Source: Thalassiosira profunda
Taxonomy: Eukaryota; Bacillariophyta; Thalassiosirophyceae; Thalassiosirales; Thalassiosiraceae
Assembly: GCA_036939355.1 (NCBI GenBank)
Contig: JALLAP010000195.1
Location: 1-17,957, forward strand
Direction of reading: 5' to 3'
Length of the DNA: 17,957 nt
Of this stretch, positions 1 through 9,500 are shown in pieces. Under the pieces are notes generated by a model. It was not told the DNA's origin. It did not search any database and saw only the letters and a list, made by a program, of their open reading frames with translations. Both the position numbers and the translations under genes were made by a program. Numbering within the stretch: the stretch's first letter is position 1; each line of letters starts with the position of its first letter.

Positions 1-3000
1 GCTGCGTCCTTCCCTTCTTCATCAGCTTGGATAGGCACAGCGCCACGCTCGACTGCACGTCCTCGCTAGGGGTCTTGAGTGCCGCCAGCAACATGTCAAC
101 GATGCCATCAATTTTGTCTTCGTCCGCGTCGTTCTTGAGGTGCAACGCTACGGATCCCAACGAAAGCACCACTCCCTCCTTCCTGTAATCACTTGCCTGA
201 ACAGTCTTAGGGACCTTCTCGGAGTCAAGCGAACCCAGGTCATAATCGGCTCGACCTGTGTTGAGCACGCTCTCAAACTGGGGCAAGAAGAACGCAATGG
301 CTTCGTCCGACGAGCCGTAATGTGCCACAATATCTCGCGAGGCATTGCTCGACGCGTTCCTCACGCCTTCGTTGCCGTCCCCCATCCCAAACGCAGTTAG
401 AAACCCCAGCAGAATCTTGAGCAGTGGAACGTCCAGTGGCACGTTGGCAGAAGGTTCTGTCAGTGCCGAAATTGTGCGAAGCACGCCCAGGCGCACGGCA
501 ACTTTGCTTTCGCTATCTTCTTCGGCAGCAAATTTCTTCTTCCCTGTTGACGGGGCCTTGAACTGGTCCATCAACGCAGACTGGTCGAGAGTTCGCTCTT
601 TCTTGGGCGCAGTCTTGGCCAGCAATTTCTTCGTGGCCGCCGACTTCCTTGGCGCCGGTCCGCCTGTAATCTTGGCCATGCTGGTCGTCACGCTGGAGGC
701 CTTCTTCTTTTTTTTGGGAAGGCCAGTGTCGATGACCTTCTTCTTGGCAGGCTTCTTCGCCGCCGGTGGAGGTGCGACGGGAAACGGCGATGCCGATGCT
801 GTTGGCATGGATGACTTTGTCTCCTCTTCGTCTCCTCCAGGAGCGGGGAACGACGCGATAAATGTGTTGCAGAGCTTCAACACGTTCTTCTCGGAAGTTT
901 CAGGAATCAAGCCCATTGCACTGGCGAAGGACGTCGCTGCAGCGTTGGCGATGGAAGCGTCCTCGTGGCTAAGGAGGGGCAGGAGAGGCACAGCGTACAT
1001 CCTCGAAGGCGAATCCAGCGGCGTGGCATCAACATCCTCATCAGCATGGTGGCCACGAGACACTAACCACGCCTTGCGCGCGGCGCGCTTGATGCGATCC
1101 TTCGAATCGAAGCAGTTGAGCCACATCCTATTCTCGATCAGAGGGTTGCTCTTGACGAGCTTGGGGTTGCCTTCGGCGATGGCGGCAAGGGCCTCCATGG
1201 AGGCAACTCGAGCGTTCTCGCAGCCCAGTGCCCCCTTTTCGCCAATCATTGGCGCGATTTCAGGGGCGCTGAGAGCAGGTCCAGAGCCACCTTCGCCAGT
1301 AGAATAGCACGCTATCAATGCCTCGTACGGAGAAGGATTGACAAAGCTCANGTCCAGAGCCACCTTCGCCAGTAGAATAGCACGCTATCAATGCCTCGTA
1401 CGGAGAAGGATTGACAAAGCTCATGCAGCGATCGTGGCTGAGCAGTTCCAACACCGCCAGCGCCATCTCCTTTCGCAATGGCTTTACGATCTTCGCATCC
1501 TGATCGTCAACGGTGAAAAGAGCGCAGTGCCTCTCGAGGACCTCCAACGCAGCATCACACCCAGGAATGTTCCTTGGGCCTGCCAAAGCTGCTCTCAACA
1601 CTGGAAAGAGGAACGAAAATGAGTTTCCAGAGAGCGTGTCCCCATAATCGTTCATCTCGAAGATTGCACATGCCGCTGGTGCACACGGCGACGGCAAAGG
1701 GCCAACGTTGAGCTCGCGTTCCTTCCCCTCCTTCTCATTGCCCCCTTGCTGCCCCGCATAGCTGACGACAAGCGCCCTCGCCAATGTCGGCGCATGGACC
1801 TCGTCAATTTCGTACACGCACGACGCCAGAGTGGACAGAGTCTCGAAGCCATCTTTCTGCAGTGCATTCAATGAGGTGAGGGCCACGCAGGGTGACACTG
1901 CGGCCGATACGACAATGGGGCCAAGGACTGGCAGCGCGGCGTTGCCCACCTCAATGTCGGATAGGCAGAGGCATCTGATGGCTGCCAGTGAGCGAGGAAG
2001 ATCGCCCTTGAGCGTCGTGGAGAGTTGTTCGCGGCGCAACGTCTGCTTTTCCAACAGCTCCTTCTCCTCAGGCGTGAGTGGCTTTTCGGTAGCGGTCACT
2101 CCGCTCTCCTGCGCCTTTTTCTTTTTCGCCAGGTCTTTCTTGACCTGCTTTTCCCATTCCTCGTCCTCAAAGGCGTTGAAACCGCCACCCTTCTTCNTTC
2201 GCCAGGTCTTTCTTGACCTGCTTTTCCCATTCCTCGTCCTCAAAGGCGTTGAAACCGCCACCCTTCTTCTTGCCTTTCCTCTTCTCGGTAGAAGGCTTGG
2301 CGCCACTGCTCGGTGCTTTGTCGCCGTCTTGTCCACTACCGCCAGGGCGGAAGAGAATGCCCTTGGGGCTTTGGAACAGCGCCACATCTTCCTCCGACAG
2401 GCGTTCCGCGTCGTCCAGACTGTTTGTCAAGTGCGACACCAAATGAGAGGGAAGCTTCTGAATGCAAAGGCCGGATGCAAAAGCATATGGCTTTTTCTCC
2501 TCTTCTTCTGCGTCGTCAAATTCCGCATCGAAGCTTCCTGCAATGCCTCCCAAGGTGTTGACGAGGCTGTTCGCTGCCTCGTGAATCGAGGGGCTGATGG
2601 CGATGCCACCGTCGCTCTTCTCCGGAGACTTGTCCTGTGGGTCGCTCTCTTCCTTTTCATCGTCGTCCTTCTTTGGTGCGGTGCTCAGCTGCGACGAAGC
2701 CGCGCAGGTCGCTATGAATTTCGCAAGGGCATCCTCCACCTCTTCACTATCGCTGCCATTCTTCATCTTCTCTGCGAATGGCAGCACAGTCTCCGTCAGT
2801 GCTTCGAGGACGTGGCTGACGAGCGCCACCCGCTGCCTCCGATTCGACCGCATCGTCGTCCCTGCGTGGCTCAACACGAGCGCCCTCCACATGGCATCGG
2901 CATTTCCAGCGCTGGGCAAGAGATCGTTCGACAGTCGCCGGATGGACGCCGGGTCGTATCCGCGGTGGGAGCTCGCTCCACTTAGCTTGCCACNGATCGT

Positions 3001-5191
3001 TCGACAGTCGCCGGATGGACGCCGGGTCGTATCCGCGGTGGGAGCTCGCTCCACTTAGCTTGCCACGACTACTGCCGCCGGGCAGCTTGTTGAACGTCTC
3101 GTCGATGGGATCGAAGCGCTCCCTCGCCGCGCGCGTCTCGTTCAGCGCCATCCGATCTTCTTCATTCTTCAACGAGCGTTCGTTGACGTGCACAAACACG
3201 GCGAAAAGGATGGCGTCGGCCGTTTTTGCCGCGACAGGAGAATACGTTACCATAGTCTTCAGCGAGGCATGGACAGAGGAGTAGGACGTGGAAGGTGGAC
3301 CGGAAAAATGGTGCGGATTCGCCGCGCAAACGGCCAACGCCCGCGTGGCGGCGCTGTAGGGGCTGGCGTGCCCCTCGTCAAGGCGCTTCTCAATGACGCG
3401 AACCAGCGGCTGATCTTTCTTCCCCTCTCCCTCGGCTTTGGACGTCGTCTTGCAGTGCAGGGCAATGGTGCGATGCAGCACGTAGTTGGTCAGCGTGTCG
3501 GTCCGGGCTGCCTCCAGTAGCGAGGGGCTGAACAGATAGGACGTCTCGTGGCCCTTGACCGTCCCACCGGCCGCAATGGCCTTGGCAGCGGACGCCGGAA
3601 GGGCAAAGTTGGCCGAGGGCTGGGCGCTCAGGTACAGAACCAGCAGGAAAATGGCCAACGCGCCATCGATTTGAGCAACAGCGTCCGACGACGAGTGCTT
3701 CTTGACGGCCACGTCGACGATCGCCTCGAGGCCCTTCTGCACCTGCTTCTTCTCGATCAAATCCACGACGACCGACTCGAAGAATGCCTCGCCCCCAACC
3801 ACGCCGTTTCCATCCATACCTGCCACCACAGACAGATAGGACGAAGAAGGAGGCACGATCAACGCCCCAATCCGGAAGCGAAACCCCCCCTCCTTGGGAT
3901 TGTACTTCGCCGTCGGCTCGGCCAGATAATCCAACGCTCCGTCGTACCCGCCCTTCTCCCCCGTTGCCTTCAGGCGTTTCGCGAGCTGCATCCACACCAG
4001 GAGGGCGGCCGTCCCCACCTCCTTGGCCACCAGCGCCGGATCGGCGCTGGCGGCGGAGGAGGTCTTGTCCTTGGGCAGGCACGTCGTCAGCGCTTTCAGC
4101 GCCCCGTCGGCCAGTTTCCCCAAGGCAGCGGTGTCCTCCTCCCCAAACGAACCCTCGCTGGCATTCATTGACCCGATGATGCAGCGGGCAATCCCCTCGA
4201 GGGCGGCGTAGCCCCCCGCGCGCAGGTCGGACGTGGTCAGGCCGCCCCCGGCCCCTCCTCCCAGGGCCTCCGAGAGAGCACTGGTCACCGGTTCCACAGA
4301 GGTGGTGCCTTCTCCCAGCTGCGCCAGCAATATCAGCGTCCTCCAGGCATGCCCCCGCATCCCCACCTTGGACGATTTGAGGTGTTTCATCACGGAGGGC
4401 AGGAGGTTGGCCCCGTCCCCGTTCGATAGCTGGGAAGAAACGTCAATGTTGGACCCACCCGTGATGAGCGAAGAGAAGATAACCTCCGCGAGCGGCAGCA
4501 CCTTGTCCGGATGGGCGCGCAGCTTGAGCCCCAACGCGGGCGCGAGCTGCTCGTCAAACGAGGATTGGGACACGGTCGCCAGGAAGGCGCGGGCCATCGT
4601 CAGCTGCTCGGGGGAGGGGAAGGTGTTGGACGCAAAGGAAGCCAGGAAGAGCTCCATCAGCTGTGCCTCGTCCCGCACGGAGCTGTCGGCAATGGATGCT
4701 GCCAAAGATAAAGCCGGATGGGCGATGCAGGAGGCTGACGATTTGGCCTCGCCGCACTGCTCGTTGCATCCTTTGGCAACCTCCGCAAACTGCCGGTACA
4801 AAACCTCTGCCTTCCCACTTCCCCGGAGCGCCGCGGAGGCATCATCAAGCAGCGCCACAACTCCAGAGGCGCCCAGCAAATGGCACAGCGCCCTGCACAG
4901 AGCTCTCAGGTTATTGCCATCCTCCCCGCCGTCCGCCACCGCCTCTGCAATAATTGCGGACTGCACAACAGCTGCCAGCCGCTTGCACGAGTGCACGGAC
5001 GCGCATCTTCGAGACGCCTCCGCCGCCAATCCTCCCGTCCCCAGCAACATTAGGCACTCCGTTCGGCACTCGGCATCGTCAGCGATATTTTCCAAGACGG
5101 ATTGCACGGCAGACGTGCGGGTGGGGCGGGAGGCCGTGTCGAGGGCCGCGGAGGCGAGGCGGAGGACGCCCCGTCGAAACGTGCTCATCAT
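1..5191 (-). CDS. GCN1: GCN1-like translational activator, N-terminal ~1,657 codons, runs off left edge
   Basis: GCN1 is a giant HEAT-repeat scaffold. It binds ribosomes and the kinase GCN2 and promotes eIF2-alpha phosphorylation when uncharged tRNA accumulates. The start is taken at the double ATG 5191-5186 (MMSTFRRG); the frame stays open upstream to 5446, but that part is Arg-rich and unlike a GCN1 N-terminus. The frame moves at 2994, 2197 and 1351. Each site is an N between 72-bp duplicates, and reading is continuous once one copy plus the N is discounted. No intron is visible. Recognition rests on helical repeats throughout, on a charged linker near residues 945-975 (KGGGFNAF, then EEWEKQVKKDLAKKKK) followed by LTPEEKELLEKQ near 988, and on HEAT units ending SSVALCLSKLMKKG at the left edge; all resemble the order in animal and fungal GCN1 as I remember it. 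The eEF3-like and RWD-binding parts lie outside the window. A Lys/Ala/Pro-rich insertion sits near residues 1375-1490. Confidence 0.85.
1279..1423. repeat. Assembly scar: 72-bp perfect duplicate flanking N at 1351
   Basis: Bases 1279-1350 are repeated exactly at 1352-1423 with a single N between. The duplication sits inside GCN1 and shifts its frame by one. Discounting one copy plus the N joins ...YEALIACYSTGEGGSG to PALSAPEIAPMIG on the minus strand without a stop, so this is an unmerged contig overlap. Confidence 0.95.
2125..2269. repeat. Assembly scar: 72-bp perfect duplicate flanking N at 2197
   Basis: Bases 2125-2196 are repeated exactly at 2198-2269 around a single N. The duplicated stretch encodes the charged GCN1 linker (GGGFNAFEDEEWEKQVKK), so a naive translation shows the motif twice in two frames. 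It should be counted once. Confidence 0.95.
2922..3066. repeat. Assembly scar: 72-bp perfect duplicate flanking N at 2994
   Basis: Bases 2922-2993 are repeated exactly at 2995-3066 around a single N. On the minus strand GKLSGASSHRGYDPASIRR appears in both copies, and GCN1 continues from the second into LLPSAGNADAMWRAL once they are merged. Confidence 0.95.
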
Positions 5192-5508
5192 CTCTGGTAT
5201 CCTCTCGCAATGTTGCAATTGAAAAGTATGGTGCACCCTACGCGCGTCCTTGGCGTAGGCGGCTTCGGCGGCACCGCCTGGTCGGTCGAATGTGCGCCGC
5301 CGTGCCGGATGCTCCGTTGCCAGACGCTCCACTCTACGCCGCGGCGCGGTCTCGGGTCTCGCCGGCTCTCGGTTTTGTGCGGAGGGGACGCTCGTGAAGG
5401 GGAGACAGGCAGACGTCATTTTCCGCTGAAAAGTCCCCCCACGCACACCATCGCCCTCACCCTACAATCCGCCGCCTCCGCCGTCGCCCAGCCTCCCTGC
5501 CATACAAT
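5192..5508. promoter_or_regulatory. Divergent upstream region shared by GCN1 and the lumen-protein gene
   Basis: The 317 bp between the GCN1 start (5191, leftward) and the lumen-protein start (5509, rightward) must hold the 5' leaders and core promoters of both. It is GC-rich with no obvious TATA box. A GACGTCA at 5412-5418 (TGACGTC on the minus strand) matches seven of eight bases of a CRE/bZIP palindrome. The last ~75 bp before 5509 are C-rich and pyrimidine-biased on the plus strand. Promoter function is inferred from gene orientation only. Confidence 0.5.
5412..5418. promoter_or_regulatory. CRE-like bZIP site (GACGTCA)
   Basis: Seven bases match the core of the cAMP-response-element palindrome. 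They lie 91 bp upstream of the lumen-protein ATG and 221 bp upstream of the GCN1 ATG. CRE-type elements are known in CO2- and light-responsive promoters of diatoms, so the position is suggestive. A 7-mer occurs often by chance. Confidence 0.2.
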
Positions 5509-6519
5509 ATGCCTCGCCAGTGGCATCGGAGCGTCAGGATGATGCATTGGATGTGGATATCGTGGCTGGTTCTACCCGCGAGGGTGTGGCAGGCCACTTC
5601 TCTTCTCGCATTGCAAATGCAAGATACCCATCACCCAAAAAGTGGCCTCGCTTTGCAAACAACTCATCGCCCCAATCGACGTGCATTCCTTTCGCGAAGC
5701 GCAAACCTACTCGTGGCATCCTCCATCGGGCAGAAGCCTGCCGTCGTCTATGCGGACGAAGGCGTGGCAGAGCGATCAGACAGAGGCGGCAGGCCGTTCG
5801 CTCCGCTGCTGGCGCTGCTGCCCGCCACACGTCTGAAGCTTTGGATGGATGATGTGTATGATGTGTCACGAGACATTGCAGCAACCAAGGATCAGAAGGA
5901 AAGGTTCCGAAGGGTGCAGCTGATAAATGAAAGGCTGTCCAGTCCGCCCAAACTCTTCCTAGGGGAGAAGATGGAGAAGAGAGCGTCCTCGTCAACGGCA
6001 CAACTGACAACGGGCATCTCAAGCGTCAACAAGGATCAATACCAATCCAATCGCAAAGGGTTCAATCCAGGCGATAAAGTTGCGGCGATACTGAATCAAG
6101 CCGACGTTGAACGGCAGTGGGGGATGTTGCAATATGCGGAGTCGAAGCGAGAAGAGGGGAACGAGATGCGGGCGGCATTCAACTTCTACGCAAGACAGTT
6201 GACGTTCGCCGATGAGTACCTGCTCACTGCGTCGGAGGAAGAAAAGAAGCGGATGATCCGCAACGATGAGGTGCCAACATTGGCTGCTGTCATAACCAGT
6301 GACTTGGATCGGAGGGATCTTTATCGCAACCAATTCTTGACGGCAATTGACGATGCGACGGCGGAAGCGGCTTATTTGGTCAAACAGAAAGGAGAAGAGG
6401 CAGACGACGAGCTCGTCGAGCTGGTCAAGCAGGCGCACGACGCCCTCGAAAGCTGGTTTGCCTTGATTGCCCCGCAGGATGTCGAGGAAGCGGCGAGAGA
6501 AGTGCAATCAAGCAAATGA
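5509..6519 (+). CDS. Predicted thylakoid-lumen helical protein with tripartite plastid targeting
   Basis: Intronless gene for 336 aa. Residues 11-29 (MMHWMWISWLVLPARVWQA) form a hydrophobic ER-type signal, and residues 30-56 are a Ser/Thr/His/basic transit-like stretch. A second signal follows: twin arginine at 57-58, hydrophobic LLVASSIG, and a likely cleavage after VVYA at 82. This ER-stroma-lumen order is expected of a lumen protein in a plastid of secondary origin, with Tat import into the thylakoid. The mature ~254 aa are highly charged and look entirely helical, without Cys. The best-conserved-looking part is near residues 220-300 (FNFYARQL, TSDLDRRDLYRNQF). A PsbQ-like or other photosystem II extrinsic helical bundle is possible, but I do not recognise the family. 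Start 5509 is the first ATG of the frame; 5539 or 5542 would still keep the signal. The gene is divergent from GCN1 and convergent with the ABC gene. Confidence 0.7.
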   Translation: MPRQWHRSVRMMHWMWISWLVLPARVWQATSLLALQMQDTHHPKSGLALQTTHRPNRRAFLSRSANLLVASSIGQKPAVVYADEGVAERSDRGGRPFAPLLALLPATRLKLWMDDVYDVSRDIAATKDQKERFRRVQLINERLSSPPKLFLGEKMEKRASSSTAQLTTGISSVNKDQYQSNRKGFNPGDKVAAILNQADVERQWGMLQYAESKREEGNEMRAAFNFYARQLTFADEYLLTASEEEKKRMIRNDEVPTLAAVITSDLDRRDLYRNQFLTAIDDATAEAAYLVKQKGEEADDELVELVKQAHDALESWFALIAPQDVEEAAREVQSSK

Positions 6520-6522
6520 GAT

Positions 6523-9500
6523 TTAAGTAGCGTTGCTCCTCGCCCGAGCTTTGAGAATGGCGGCCATCTCCTCGCCGGTGTCGTCTATCATCTGGCAGAA
6601 GGCGCCTCCTTTCACAATCAGCTCGTGAGGGGTGCCGTATTCCAACAGACCGCCCCCGCCGAGAACCAGGATACGATCGTACTCCTGAGTGAAAGATAGA
6701 TGCAAAGAGAGATGTGTGAGATGAAAGAGCAGACGTTCGCGTGGATGTATCGGCAGTGGATATCGAATCTCACAATGATGCTGTCGAGACGATGGGCAAC
6801 TGCCAGGATGGTGGCCCCATCAAAGCTCTTCGCCACCGCCTCCTGCAGCAGTTTGTCTGTTCGCGAGTCCACGTTCGCCGTTGGCTCGTCCAACACAAGA
6901 ATCTTGTTTCTGCGGAGGATAGCTCGCGCGAGGCACAGCAATTGCCGCTGCCCCGTGCTGAAATTGCTTCCTCCCTCGGCCACCGTAGTATCAAGTCCGT
7001 GGGAGAGTGCCCGGACGGGCTCTAGCATGTGAACATCCAGCAGCGCCTCGCAGATTTTCTCGTCGTCGTGATTGTGGAAGGGATCCAGGTTGTCGCGCAA
7101 CGAACTCCCGCCATAGAGCACTGGAGACTGAGGGATGACAGAGATACTGGTGCGGAGTTTGTGCAGACCCAGCTTCGATACGTCCACCCCATCGATCAAT
7201 ATTTGCCCGCCCTCGGCCTCCAGTAGTCGTAACAGACTTTGCACGAGAGTTGACTTCCCACCCCCGGTTCTGCCAACGATTCCGACACGAGATCCGCCCT
7301 CTATTCTGAATGAGAGCCCACGCAAGCTTAGTGGAAGGCCGGATCGGTATCGGACAGAGAGGTCCTTCACTTCTATTACGCCTTTTCCGGGCCACTCCGT
7401 TATCGTTTCGTCGTAGTCATTTGTCAGTGCTGCCTCGGGCGGGAGGTGGGCAAACCCAATCACACGCTCCACAGCGACAAACTTTCGCAAAGGCAGATGA
7501 TGCAGTCAGAATGGGGCAGTGAAGCTGTCCAGATGCCAAAGCGAACTCACCTGATTGACGACTTCCGCCGACTGCCTCACGCACCACTGGAATAGGCCAG
7601 AGAGCTGAATCAACATGCTCAGGGCGAGGCCGAGAATACCCGGATCGATGTCAAACCACGCTTGCTGGTGAACGATCACCGCAGCGAAGCTGGCGATGGC
7701 CAGAAAGATGAACATTAGAGCGTCCATCCGGAAGCCCAGCCAGCGGCTGCAGGCGATGAACGCAAAAAAGGCTCGCCCTAAATGAAGAAGAGGTATGAGA
7801 CGTCTGTAGAGACCAAAGCTACGACTGATGCTTGCATTGAAACACGCACCGTGTGCATCGTGCACCTCCCAGAACTTTTTCTGGAAGTAATCTAGCGCGT
7901 TGTTGGCTCGAATCGTGGCGATGCCGCTGAGAGATTCACTCAGCATTGCAAAGATGGGCGACCTAGCCACTCCTTCTGCTCGGCACGTGAATTCAATGTT
8001 GCGCTGTGGGTAAGGATGCCGTCATACATTTGACGACGAATAAGCAGGTACCACCTCACCTATTCTTTTCAGCTCGCGCGACGTCCGAAGGAAGATGCTG
8101 CGAACTCTCCAGAAGTACCAACAGAGGGGTGGAATGAACACGAGGGTGATAGGAAGGACGGCTACCGCCGATGCCAAGGCACCCAGCACCAAGAAGCTGC
8201 ACACTAGAAAGTCGAACAGAGTTGTTGGAAGAAGATCATCGTTCGATCCGACGTCTGTGCGTGTTGAAAGGTGGCGAATGTGTGAATACGGATGACCAAT
8301 GAAACGCCGTAAAGCAGTAGCTGCATTACTCACCTCCAGAGAATCTATTGAGGATTCGACCAAGAGGGTTGACATCGAAGAACTCGATCTTGGCTCGGAG
8401 AACGGACTTCGTCATCTCATTATGAAGGTTCTTCGACGCCTCCAGCATCAAGTGAAAGCTCGCGAAAGCGCGGCTGTTGCAGGTATCATGAGTATCGATA
8501 TCTCGTCCATCACGCACCCTCAAACACGAAGCAAGGAGGTCACTCACCCGATTGCCAACACTATAACGGCAGCTGCCAGTCCAGAAACGAGTCCAATGAT
8601 GCTTGCTGACGTTTGTTCCTCCGGAGGAACTTCGGACCAACGCCCTGTTGCCGCGACGCACACCAAGACAGAGCCCTGCGTTACTGTAAAAAGAACCATC
8701 TGTGCGAGTGGAGGCAGGCAGGAAAGTGAGAATAGAGGCAGAATCCTAGAGGGCAAATGAAAGCCAACACTTACCATGAGCAAGCCAGCAATGAGGCCTC
8801 CGGGCATAGCTCGAGCGTATTCCAGAAATGTTTGTCGCTTCACGACGCCAGTGTTGCTTTGTTCCTTGTAATCGTCGTCTTGATCTCCGCCCTTTGCCTC
8901 CATTTCGCCTTCACTCTTTGCCTCTTCATCCTTTGTCACCGCGTCTTTTGGAGCACTGCTCGTCGTATCCTGCGGCGTGCTTAGCTTTGTGAGGTCGTCG
9001 GACGACGTTTGGACTGCGAGAGTGAGGCTCCCGTCCGATGCTTCCACACACTTCTGGTATGATCCAACGCATGCGATTTTGCCACTGGCCATGTACAGAC
9101 AGCGACTGTTTGCAATGAACTGATGCTGATGCGTGACCAAGACGACACACTTTCCTCGCTTGAACCCAAGATCCTGGATGGCTGAGTAGAATAGCAGACG
9201 ACCAACACGAGAGTCAACAGCCGAGAGCGGATCATCCAGAAGGAGAATATCAGCGTCGCGGTAAAACGCCCTTCCGGAGCAAAAGAGCGTGAGCTTTGAG
9301 ATGTGATAGGTAGAATACCAGGCGTGCTTTAGACTCGGTTGAGACTCACCTTGCCAACGCGATCCTTGCGCGTTGCCCCCCAGACAGTTGCACGCCTCGG
9401 TCACCCACAATCGTTTCTTCGCCATCGCGTAGCTGGGCCAAGTCCACATTCAGTCCGCAGGCATGTATCACATCCGAATAGAGTTTGGGGTCAAACTTCA

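Noticed and set aside
345..1307. Long plus-strand open frame of 320 codons
   Set aside because: It is antisense to GCN1, which reads through here as coherent HEAT repeats. The plus translation is Ser/Ala/Phe-rich low complexity and crosses the antisense of the Lys-rich insertion.
1831..2985. Plus-strand open frame of 384 codons
   Set aside because: Antisense to GCN1 and spans the artificial junction at 2197, so it is partly a product of the assembly scar.
1279..3066. 72-bp tandem repeats as a biological repeat family or mobile-element footprint
   Set aside because: The units differ in sequence from site to site. They share only their length and the central N, as expected from unmerged contig overlaps.
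4233..5222. Plus-strand open frame of 329 codons
   Set aside because: Antisense shadow of the GCN1 N-terminus, Ser/Pro/Ala/Arg-rich with no motif. It would run into the GCN1 upstream region.
5192..5446. 85-residue N-terminal extension of GCN1
   Set aside because: The frame is open, but the translation is Arg/Pro-rich, and the usual-looking start is the double ATG at 5186-5191.
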